A stretch of 48,425 nucleotides of DNA, taken from contig CAJUSQ010000001.1 of NCBI GenBank assembly GCA_910588885.1, forward strand, positions 58,611-107,035. Reading direction: 5' to 3'. Below, piece after piece: positions 23,646-30,809 of the stretch. The stretch comes from an uncultured Lachnospiraceae bacterium. GTDB taxonomy: Bacteria; Bacillota; Clostridia; Lachnospirales; Lachnospiraceae. The notes under the pieces are model-generated. The model saw only the letters and a list, made by a program, of their open reading frames with translations. It was not told the DNA's origin and made no database searches. The first letter of the stretch is position 1. Each line of letters begins with the position of its first letter. The position numbers were made by a program, and so were the translations under genes.

Positions 23646-23909
23646 TCATAGTTCCGGCTCCTGCTTTCTTGTCTGCTCACTCCTCGCAAGCTGTACAGCG
23701 GTCTTTTTCAGTTTCTCCACGCCCTTGAGTTCGTCCCGCATAGCCCGCATTTGCTGATATTGCAAGTTTTTCTTAGCAGTCAGGGTGTCCACCTCACGCC
23801 GCCACTTCTTCGGCGTAATCGGCTCCCCGGCAACTTTCAGTTCATCCAGATACCGGACGGCGGCTTCATAAAGGGCGACCTCCGTATAGTGCTGAACTAT
23901 TACGCCCAT
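23646..23909 (-). pseudogene. Relaxase (MobA-type) C-terminal remnant
   Basis: A frame of ~87 residues reads YEAAVRYLDELKVAGEPITP, then KKWRREVDTLTAKKNLQYQQ and MRAMRDELKGVEKLKKTA, the helical tail common in relaxases of Firmicutes mobilizable elements and conjugative transposons. The nuclease domain with its metal-binding His residues is absent; sequence before ~23909 does not continue the family in any frame I could read. It is a dead trace of a mobile element. Confidence 0.65.
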
Positions 23910-23994
23910 GCTACCTCTAATAGCGCAATGGCAGAAGAAGAACGCAAAGCGCCCTCCATAGACGGTCTGCTTCTCACAGGCGCACCACAAACAT

Positions 23995-24032
23995 ACGGCG
24001 GGAATTGACATGTGAATGCCAATTCCCGCCGT
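23995..24032. repeat. Perfect 13-bp inverted repeat
   Basis: ACGGCGGGAATTG (23995-24007) and CAATTCCCGCCGT (24020-24032) are exact reverse complements around a 12-base loop. It starts 10 bases past the stop of the glycosidase gene. There is no T run, so it is a weak terminator at best; it may be an end or site of the decayed mobile element. Confidence 0.85.
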
Positions 24033-24041
24033 AAAAGCCAC

Positions 24042-25580
24042 TTACCACTCAAATACTTTCTTAATCTCCCCTGTTTCCAAAGCCTCTCCATAGACACCGG
24101 AGGCAATCGGGCCGGAAACTTCTTTTCCGTACAGCAGCAATACCCAGTCCTTCTCCGTTCCCTGCTCCGGAGAACAGAACATATGTTCTTCCACCTCTAG
24201 TCTACTGACTCCTGCTTCTGTCTGATCTGTTTTGCAAAATGCTCCTTCTTCTGCTTTACAAAGAAACGGCCGGTCTGTTTCCTGCATCTGCGCGTCGTAG
24301 CACTTCCCGTCCCGGGGATTAAACCAGAAGCCATAGAGGGTTTTTCCGTCCGCAGCCTTCTCCCGCATACTTCCGATCCGAATCCGGCAGCTGCCGCCGC
24401 TGGGCAGGTAGGCACACAGAAATTCCCCATTTGTTTGGATTGCCGCCTGGATATGGGCATCCATTTCTCCGTCCTCCTCCTGGCATATCAGCTCCTGGGC
24501 CGGAACACAGTCCCAGAGCGGGACTGCCTCCATAAAATCCCTTAAATAGCGGATTTGTCCGGCACCCTCGGCATCCAGGGCTTCCCACCAGGTATCACGC
24601 ATCATTTCGTTCCGCTCTTTTTCCGAAATGGAGCACCAGACGCTGCAGTGGCCATATGTATGCCCGAAGGCTCCGGCCAGCAATGCCCAATAAGCCCGTT
24701 TGCGCACCATCCAGGAACCATGGAATTCGGTAAACACCGGAAAGCTGGTGGGCATTTTTTCATAAGCAGGTTCCCCGTCCCACACCGGCATGGTTCTGCC
24801 CTGCCCTTTTTCTTCCCGGCGGTACTCTTTTTCCACCAATTGATAATTCTTCGGTGTGCTGCCATGGCCGGACTGGAGCATAATAAATTGAATCCACTGC
24901 TCCTGGTCAGTCCAATAGGACATGGAAGAGCATTCCCCGGTTTCCATTTCATGACAGGCATGGTATGTGATCAGCAGTTTACGCCAAATCTCCGGTTCCT
25001 GGTCGTACGCCAGCTCACGGCCCAGAATTCCCCGGGCCAGCCCTTCCGCCAGACGCCGCCAGACATTGCGGTAATCCACGCCCTTATGAATGGGCTGACG
25101 GTCCCCGCCCAGACACCAGACCACATTCTCCCGGTTTTTATAACGGGCGCCGATCCACTGCCCATATCCATACGCATTTTCTTCCGTCACGGTTTTCGGA
25201 AACGTGCCGCCCATCCAGTTATCCCCGACCACCAGCTGGCCCCACACCGGCAGCAGCAGCACATAAAACCCGTAATCCTCCGCTCTGTCTAAAATCCAAT
25301 CCAGGTATGCAAAATACTGCTCCCTGGGTCTTGTCAGATCCCCGTCCTCCAGGGCTGCGATCCCGGCCGGATTGCGCATTTCCACATCCTGCTCCGGATC
25401 CAATGCCACAATCTGCAGCACCGTAAAGCCCTGGCTTTTCCGCTTTTTCATCAGATACTCTATATCATCCCATTTCATCCGCTGGGGCATTGTCCACACC
25501 GTATCTGCAATCCAGACAAACGGTTCCCCGGTTTCCTTAACAAAATATCTGCGATTTTCTGAAATTGTAAGCCGCTCCAT
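24042..25580 (-). CDS. GH140/DUF4038-like glycoside hydrolase
   Basis: This 512-residue protein resembles the apiosidase-like DUF4038 family (GH140 and relatives). Motifs: the N-terminal RYFVKETGEPFVWIADTVWT, KKRKSQGFTVLQIVALDPEQ, then YFAYLDWILDRAEDYGFYVL, NVVWCLGGDRQP with the acidic residue, and PVFTEFHGSW. A small C-terminal beta-domain (about 420-512) with YGFWFNPRDGKCYDA fits the collagen-binding-like module that often follows DUF4038. No signal peptide is seen, so it is likely cytosolic and acts on imported oligosaccharides. ATG 25580 is chosen because GGAGGCAGGA lies just upstream. It has its own promoter and faces the mobile scar. Exact sugar substrate is not known. Confidence 0.86.
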   Translation of the reverse strand: MERLTISENRRYFVKETGEPFVWIADTVWTMPQRMKWDDIEYLMKKRKSQGFTVLQIVALDPEQDVEMRNPAGIAALEDGDLTRPREQYFAYLDWILDRAEDYGFYVLLLPVWGQLVVGDNWMGGTFPKTVTEENAYGYGQWIGARYKNRENVVWCLGGDRQPIHKGVDYRNVWRRLAEGLARGILGRELAYDQEPEIWRKLLITYHACHEMETGECSSMSYWTDQEQWIQFIMLQSGHGSTPKNYQLVEKEYRREEKGQGRTMPVWDGEPAYEKMPTSFPVFTEFHGSWMVRKRAYWALLAGAFGHTYGHCSVWCSISEKERNEMMRDTWWEALDAEGAGQIRYLRDFMEAVPLWDCVPAQELICQEEDGEMDAHIQAAIQTNGEFLCAYLPSGGSCRIRIGSMREKAADGKTLYGFWFNPRDGKCYDAQMQETDRPFLCKAEEGAFCKTDQTEAGVSRLEVEEHMFCSPEQGTEKDWVLLLYGKEVSGPIASGVYGEALETGEIKKVFEW

Positions 25581-25635
25581 TGATTCCTGCCTCCATCCTG
25601 TTTTTGGCAAACTGCCCAGATTCTGTACTGATTTC

Positions 25636-25664
25636 ATTATAAGAAAAAGCAAACTTAATTTCAG
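25636..25664 (-). promoter_or_regulatory. Promoter of the glycosidase gene
   Basis: CTGAAA (25659-25664) and TATAAT (25636-25641) are 17 bp apart, 55 bases before the ATG. Just upstream (25674-25686) AGTAA-AAA-TTACT forms a small dyad that may be an operator. Confidence 0.5.
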
Positions 25665-25703
25665 TATATAATTCAGTAATTTTTACTAAATAATCACTAA
25701 ATA

Positions 25704-26318
25704 TCAATCCTTCTTTCCCAGATTCCCATGCAAAAGCGGCAGTAACACCCCGCCAATGCTGTTTCCAAGGGTCATAATCGCCAGATAGCCCAAGGTTTTG
25801 AAGGACCATGCCCCTCCCAGGGAAAAATAAAACATATTGGCGATGCAATGCTCAAAGCCCGCCAAAATAAAGACGCTGACACAGACAAACAAAATTACGG
25901 GATTCTTGGTTTTCTTATAGCCGTCCACGGCCCCGTACATCAAAATCCCGCAGAACACAGACAGCAAAAGCAGGCTGACAACATCATCCGACAGCTTGAC
26001 CTGACATAAATCCGCCGCCTTTTCGGAAATTCCCCGGATTCTGGTATGCAGCACGGCTTCGGCTCCCAGCCAGGTTCCCAGAAGGTTTCCCAGCCAGATC
26101 AGCAAAAGTTCCGGCAGATATTCCGGTTTTTGTTCCAAAAGATAGCCGACCTTCCCGGTATACAGATTCAGGCCGTTGGTCACAATCAGATAAAGCCCTA
26201 CGGAAAACAGGACCGCGCCCACAATCCGGTTCTCCATGGATAAGAAAACGGTTCCGCCGATGGCAATGCCGATGCCGGCCCCTGCGGCTAGTAAAAACGT
26301 CTCAAGATATTTTTTCAT
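25704..26318 (-). CDS. Formate/nitrite transporter (FNT) family channel
   Basis: This 204-residue membrane protein has six hydrophobic segments, the topology of FNT pentameric channels for formate, nitrite or related anions. The family marks are the NLYTGKVGY loop after TM2, a GNLLGTWLGA half-helix and the GFEHCIANMFYF motif with the central pore His, followed by GNSIGGVLLPLL. It is shorter than the usual ~260-280 residues, mainly by a short N-terminus and short loops. I chose ATG 26318, with GGAGG six bases upstream. Its promoter overlaps the end of the MacB-like gene. Confidence 0.9.
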   Translation of the reverse strand: MKKYLETFLLAAGAGIGIAIGGTVFLSMENRIVGAVLFSVGLYLIVTNGLNLYTGKVGYLLEQKPEYLPELLLIWLGNLLGTWLGAEAVLHTRIRGISEKAADLCQVKLSDDVVSLLLLSVFCGILMYGAVDGYKKTKNPVILFVCVSVFILAGFEHCIANMFYFSLGGAWSFKTLGYLAIMTLGNSIGGVLLPLLHGNLGKKD

Positions 26319-26421
26319 TGGCCCTCCGCTGCAGCAGTCCCAAATACCCGGAACTGTCTTTTCTTCTGTTTCATTTTTTTGAAAATCTCGTTGCATGTTT
26401 CATGAAAACAAACGCAAGACC

Positions 26422-26451
26422 ATTATATATCAGGAGACTTCTCCTTTGCAA
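26422..26451 (-). promoter_or_regulatory. FNT promoter with a 14-bp palindrome in its spacer
   Basis: TTGCAA (26446-26451) and TATAAT (26422-26427) are 18 bp apart. The spacer is almost all a perfect palindrome, AGGAGA-CT-TCTCCT (26432-26445), a likely repressor site; it also overlaps the stop codon of the upstream gene and might serve as its terminator stem. Confidence 0.6.
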
Positions 26452-27323
26452 CTAGAACATATGTTCTCATTCCTTTTCGTTCTTCTCCCAAGCAGCAGGA
26501 ACAGTTCCGCCCAAATGCAGAATCCGCCGGCCAAAATCGCTCCGTTTCCAAAGCGGTACAGCTTTAGATACTCCAATTCCATGACGCTTTTTTCCGTCTG
26601 AAGCAAATGCCGCAGCTCCTGGGATTTCTCCCGGATATTTTCCGACCAGCCGGAAAAATCCGACCACTTTCCCGGTACCAATTCTCCCAGCCAAAGCAGG
26701 TTCTGATAAAAGTCCCACCGCAGCAGCGTCCCGGTTATCCCATGCCGCACCGAAAACTCCTCTCCTGCGGAACGGACAGACTGCCCCGGCTTTGGGCTGA
26801 CGGTAATCCGGTTCCAGGCAATTCCTTCCCCTTCCCTGGTATCCTGCAGAATCAAAAGCTTCCGGGGAGAAGGGAACACCCCGCGAATGACCCATTCCCT
26901 GCCTTCCACCTGCAGGCTCATTCCCTCTACCTGGCTGCTTCCGAATAAAGCGGCCGCTGTTTCCTCATCCAGCAGGCAGCCCTGATCGTCCTCCGGGTTC
27001 AAAATTGCCCCATAGGGCAAAAGCTGCTGGGAGGAGCCGCAAATCCACAGCAGATCTACCTGCTTCGTCCTTCCGGTGGCTTCTGCATTCACGGTTTTAT
27101 TCTCCTCCTGGGCCCAGGCAGTAAAGGATACGCCCTCCTCCTGCTCTGCCTCTGTCAAACGCATCTGTTTTACCGTTTCCCGGTCCACCGGGGAGGCCAG
27201 GGTGAGTACGGCATTTTGCTCCAGGGCAGCCGCCTTTTTCCGGTCCCGGGCTCCGCTGTACATCAAAATTCCTGCCAGGGCCAGGCAGATGAGAAGGACT
27301 GCCCGCCCGGCGTATTTTTTCAT
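26430..27323 (-). CDS. MacB-periplasmic-core-like membrane protein
   Basis: This 297-residue protein has an N-terminal membrane segment (6-23), an extracellular domain of ~240 residues and one C-terminal segment (about 263-283). The domain (GAILNPEDDQGCLLDEETAA, then ALFGSSQVEGMSLQVEGREW, VIRGVFPSPRKLL) resembles the MacB core domain of ABC export permeases (FtsX group). However, the FtsX-type C-terminal four-helix block is missing and no ATPase gene follows. It overlaps the HlyD-like gene by four bases, so the two are coupled. It probably forms an extracellular complex with that adaptor. Whether it is a truncated permease or a specialised partner cannot be told. Confidence 0.72.
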   Translation of the reverse strand: MKKYAGRAVLLICLALAGILMYSGARDRKKAAALEQNAVLTLASPVDRETVKQMRLTEAEQEEGVSFTAWAQEENKTVNAEATGRTKQVDLLWICGSSQQLLPYGAILNPEDDQGCLLDEETAAALFGSSQVEGMSLQVEGREWVIRGVFPSPRKLLILQDTREGEGIAWNRITVSPKPGQSVRSAGEEFSVRHGITGTLLRWDFYQNLLWLGELVPGKWSDFSGWSENIREKSQELRHLLQTEKSVMELEYLKLYRFGNGAILAGGFCIWAELFLLLGRRTKRNENICSSCKGEVS

Positions 27324-29038
27324 GGCTCCCGCAGACGTACCCGGTCGCCTGCTTTGATATAATCTTCACAAAGTGTGATAATCCGGGAGTTTTCCGACAA
27401 CAATTCGGAGCTAACGGCCGCAAAGCTGCCGTTTTGATCCTCCACTGTCACGTCCACCCGACGGGCCGCCAGCTGTACTCCCAATATGGTTTCCTCTTCC
27501 TCCAGGACCAGCACAAAATTTTTGCTGTTATCCACCCGGACGGCGCTGGCGGGAATGGTAAGGGGATAATTGTCCGACTGCTTTGTAGCCTGAAAAACCG
27601 CCGTATCACCGATGGACAGTGTATCCGGTTCCAGCAGGATTGTCACCGTCACCATTTTATTTTCACTGTCCTGTTCCAGGCTTAAAATCTGCAAATCCCC
27701 GTATTCCTTTCCCCCTGCTTTCAGCGTCACCGTATCTCCGACTGCCACATATTTTCCCTCTTCTTCGCTGATCTGTGCCGTATACCGCATACCCGAGGAA
27801 ATATCCGCCAGGGTAACGGCCGCTGTATCCGTGGTCCGCTGCCCCGTTACCAGGGCCATCTGCGTCACAACCCCGTCCACCGGAGCCGTCACCGTACCGC
27901 CGTTTTCTGCCAGCTCCTTCAGCTTCTGCAGATCCTTTTCCTTTTCCTCAATACTTAAATTATTGATCTGGGTGCTGGTATCCTTTGCTCCGGATCTGGC
28001 GGCATCCTCCACCCGGCGGGCCGCTTCTGTCCCTGCCTGCTCCTGCCCCCGCAGCGCTGCTTCATAAGCATTCCGGGCCTCATTTACGGCGTTTTCCAAT
28101 TCTGCCCGCTGCTGCCTTCGGGTTTCTTCCTTTTCACCTGCATCCTCCGGATTTCCGTCGGAACCAATTCCTGTCCCTTCCTCCGGATTTTCGCCAGAAC
28201 CAATTCCCGTCCCTTCCTCCGGATTCCCGTCAGAACCAATTCCCGTCCCTTCCTCCGGATTCCCGCCAGAACCGGTTCCTGCGCCTTCCTCCGGGCCGCC
28301 GAAGCTCTCGTCCCTTCCGTCGGGGTTCGCGGCATCTCCTCCGCCTACTCCGCCGCCATTCCCGTTATCTGCTCCCGGCAAGCCGCTTTCGTCCTCGTTC
28401 ATGGTCTGCTTCGGCGTTCCCAAAACACCTTTTACTCCTTGAACCGAACTGTTGTTCTGCCGATCAAAAGCTGCCAAAGCCTCCTGAGCCCTTTTTAACC
28501 GTTCCTCCGCTTCCGCCACCAAAGCCTCCTGGGCTTCCATGGTGCTCTGATAATCTTCTCTGGCCCGCTTCCGCTCTGTCTCCCGCTCCTGCTGTTCCTT
28601 TGCGGCATTGCTGCCTGCCGCTTCGTTCTGCAGCCGCAGCGCCTGAATCTCGTTTTCCAGGCTCTCAATTTCTTCCTGAAGGCTTTCCGGTTCCAACAGT
28701 GCCAGCACCGTACCGGCGGTTACTTTTTCTCCTTCACTGACATAAACGGTTTTTACCAGCAGTCCCGGCTGGGTCAATACGGCCAGTTCCCGGTTTTTTT
28801 CCACAATGCCTTCCGCCGTTACGGTATGGTCAATTTTTCTGGCCGAAGGGGATTCCGCCTCTACCTGGGCCACCGCAAAAGACGCCACGGACCGGGAAAT
28901 CACCGTAAAAGCCAGCATAACCGCCAGAAGCGCCCCAAACCCTTTGACAGCCAGGCTTTGGAACCGCCGTTCGTTTGCCGGCCCTTCCATTTTTTTCACA
29001 GGCTCCCTGCTCCGAAACCTTATTCTGTTAAACTTCAC
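27320..29038 (-). CDS. HlyD/RND-type efflux adaptor with tandem repeats
   Basis: This 572-residue membrane-fusion adaptor has one N-terminal membrane segment (about 30-52), a lipoyl-like half (AEGIVEKNRELAVLTQPGLL, VSEGEKVTAGTVLALLEPES), a long coiled-coil hairpin (about 100-340) and the returning lipoyl half (GGTVTAPVDGVVTQMALVTG). A beta-barrel domain follows. Between the coiled-coil arms sits a low-complexity insert with four 12-residue repeats (GIGSDGNPEEGT type). The start is GTG 29038, with AGGAGG eight bases upstream. It follows a sugar-type permease gene by 12 bases, an unusual mix of importer and exporter parts. Gram-positive adaptors of this type usually work with MacB-like permeases. 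Confidence 0.86.
   Translation of the reverse strand: MKFNRIRFRSREPVKKMEGPANERRFQSLAVKGFGALLAVMLAFTVISRSVASFAVAQVEAESPSARKIDHTVTAEGIVEKNRELAVLTQPGLLVKTVYVSEGEKVTAGTVLALLEPESLQEEIESLENEIQALRLQNEAAGSNAAKEQQERETERKRAREDYQSTMEAQEALVAEAEERLKRAQEALAAFDRQNNSSVQGVKGVLGTPKQTMNEDESGLPGADNGNGGGVGGGDAANPDGRDESFGGPEEGAGTGSGGNPEEGTGIGSDGNPEEGTGIGSGENPEEGTGIGSDGNPEDAGEKEETRRQQRAELENAVNEARNAYEAALRGQEQAGTEAARRVEDAARSGAKDTSTQINNLSIEEKEKDLQKLKELAENGGTVTAPVDGVVTQMALVTGQRTTDTAAVTLADISSGMRYTAQISEEEGKYVAVGDTVTLKAGGKEYGDLQILSLEQDSENKMVTVTILLEPDTLSIGDTAVFQATKQSDNYPLTIPASAVRVDNSKNFVLVLEEEETILGVQLAARRVDVTVEDQNGSFAAVSSELLSENSRIITLCEDYIKAGDRVRLREP
28144..28287. repeat. Four tandem 36-bp repeats in the HlyD-like gene
   Basis: The block CCTCCGGAT recurs at 28144, 28180, 28216 and 28252 and a last partial copy at 28288, exactly 36 bp apart. 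Each unit encodes 12 Gly/Glu/Asn/Pro-rich residues, so length changes by whole units keep the frame. Confidence 0.9.
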
Positions 29039-29050
29039 TTTCTGCACCTC

Positions 29051-29902
29051 CTATTCTTTCATCGCTGCGGCCACAATCCCCTGCTCCAGATAGTCCGAGC
29101 CCGCCAGAAATACCAACAACGCCGGAAGCAAGGTAATCAGGGAAGCGCCCAGGGCAAAGCCCGCCTCTTCCAGGCTGATCTGGGGAAGATACAACGACAG
29201 GGGCCAAAGGCTTTTGGTCTTCAGAAACGTAATCGGCTGCTCAATCAGGCTCCAGCATTCCAAAAACTGCAGCACCAGCGCCGAAATCATCCCGGCGGCC
29301 CCCAGGGGGATACCGATCCGCAGAAAAATCAAAAGCTCCCCGGCCCCGTCGCACCTGGCTGCTTCGAGAATGGATTCGGGGATCCCGCAGAAAAAACGGT
29401 AAGTGATAAACACGGAAAAGGTAGAAAATACCGCCGGAAGAATCACTGCCCACAGGGAATCCAACAGCCCCAGCCGATCCAGCACCAGATATTCCGACAG
29501 CATCGTTACCTGAAAAGGCATCATCATCAATATGATATACAGCAGATACACCGCCCGTTTTCCGGGAAAACGGTACCGCGCCAGCCCCCAGGCGGAAGGC
29601 ATCCCGAACACCAGCTGGCCCAGCAGGATCGCAGCCGTAATTTTCATGGAATTCCAGAACATTTGAAAAAACTCCGGGGAATCAAAGAATAATTCGAACA
29701 TATGTTTTAATGTTGGATACAGCGGAATGAGCCGCCAGGACACAAAGCCGCCGGAGCCTTCCGACAGCGGCCGGATACAGTCCCGGATCTCATTGCTGCC
29801 CATGATGCTGCCCCCTGCCAGAAACAGCAGGGGAGCCAGCGCCAAAAACGCCATTGCGAAAAGCGGTACCACTAACACGATCCTTACGATTCTTTTTCTC
29901 AT
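29051..29902 (-). CDS. Carbohydrate ABC transporter permease (MalG-like)
   Basis: This 283-residue protein has six membrane segments and the inner-membrane permease motif of the CUT1 family: ILEAARCDGAGELLIFLRIG with the EAA...G loop that docks the ATPase. Sequence ends MVAAAM... after SDYLEQGIVA, the typical MalG tail (LQRYFVQGLTAGA-like). I chose ATG 29902, because GAGGAGG lies right before it, rather than the ATG five codons upstream, which overlaps that site. It pairs with the permease at 29973 and the binding protein at 30796. The ATPase (MsmX/UgpC type) is not in the window and is often shared and encoded elsewhere. Confidence 0.93.
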   Translation of the reverse strand: MRKRIVRIVLVVPLFAMAFLALAPLLFLAGGSIMGSNEIRDCIRPLSEGSGGFVSWRLIPLYPTLKHMFELFFDSPEFFQMFWNSMKITAAILLGQLVFGMPSAWGLARYRFPGKRAVYLLYIILMMMPFQVTMLSEYLVLDRLGLLDSLWAVILPAVFSTFSVFITYRFFCGIPESILEAARCDGAGELLIFLRIGIPLGAAGMISALVLQFLECWSLIEQPITFLKTKSLWPLSLYLPQISLEEAGFALGASLITLLPALLVFLAGSDYLEQGIVAAAMKE

Positions 29903-29972
29903 CAGCTTCCTCCTCATTTACCGGAATACCCGTATCCGCAGCCCTTTGCCGGAGCCGGAGGGCCCTTGTCCG

Positions 29973-30809
29973 CTACTCCATATCCCAGCTCTTTTGCAGC
30001 ATACAGACCAGGCCGAAAATTACCAGCGCCATCAAAACGGCCCCGGCCGCCATTTTATCGACCGACAGCTCCCGGAACCAGTTGTTGAACAGGTGCTGCA
30101 GCAAATAAATACTGTCTTGAGGATAATTTCCGGATACCAGGTACGCTTCCCGGAACACCTTAAAAGAGTTCAAAAACGAAATCACCACAATGGTAAAAGC
30201 CGCCGGGCGAATGGCGGGCAACGTAATTTTTAGAAAGCACATCCATTCCCCGGCCCCGTCTACCCGGGCAGCCTCGTAAATCTGCTGGGGTACCATGGAC
30301 AGCCCGGCAAGCCACAGCACCACGTCATATCCAAGATTCTTCCAGATATAGCTGAACACCAGTACGCCAAAGGACGCCCCGGTATTCATCCAATCCGCCC
30401 CGGGGATCCCCAGGGCGGACAACAGCCCGTTCAACATCCCCTGTTTGTCAAACATCAGCTTCCACAGCAGTACGATGCTGGCCGCAGGAATGGACAGGGG
30501 AACCAGGTACGCCCCCTTCAAAAATCCGGCAGCCTTTCCTACCCTCCGGAGCAGTACCGCAATCCCCAGGGAAATCAGGATCAGCAGGGGAAGGCATACG
30601 GCGGCAAACCGAAGGGTATTGCCTGCCGCCAGTAAAAACGCCTGATTGGTCAAAACCGTTTGATAATTGGAAAATCCTACAAATTTCCCGCCTACGGCCT
30701 GGGTAAAGGAACGCCGCACCACATCCAGAAAGGGGATCAGGTAAAAAACAAGCACTCCCAAAAACCCCGGCAGTAAAAACAGCCATCCCGTATATTTATT
30801 CCGATACAT
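29973..30809 (-). CDS. Carbohydrate ABC transporter permease (MalF-like)
   Basis: This 278-residue inner-membrane subunit has six membrane segments, an N-terminal NKYTGWLFLLPGFLGVLVFY and the EAA loop IYEAARVDGAGEWMCFLKIT of sugar-type permeases. It lacks the long extra N-terminal helices of E. coli MalF, as is usual in Firmicutes. Its ATG overlaps the end of the binding protein gene by 14 bases, so translation is coupled. It forms a heterodimer with the MalG-like subunit. Confidence 0.94.
   Translation of the reverse strand: MYRNKYTGWLFLLPGFLGVLVFYLIPFLDVVRRSFTQAVGGKFVGFSNYQTVLTNQAFLLAAGNTLRFAAVCLPLLILISLGIAVLLRRVGKAAGFLKGAYLVPLSIPAASIVLLWKLMFDKQGMLNGLLSALGIPGADWMNTGASFGVLVFSYIWKNLGYDVVLWLAGLSMVPQQIYEAARVDGAGEWMCFLKITLPAIRPAAFTIVVISFLNSFKVFREAYLVSGNYPQDSIYLLQHLFNNWFRELSVDKMAAGAVLMALVIFGLVCMLQKSWDME

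Noticed and set aside
23928..24008. A 26-codon plus-strand frame ending in TYGGN
   Set aside because: It ends in the inverted repeat and could be the tail of a mobile-element gene, but it has no ribosome site and I recognise no family.
26430..27323. Complete MacB/FtsX permease
   Set aside because: Only two membrane segments and the core domain are present; the C-terminal FtsX helices and an ATPase gene are missing.
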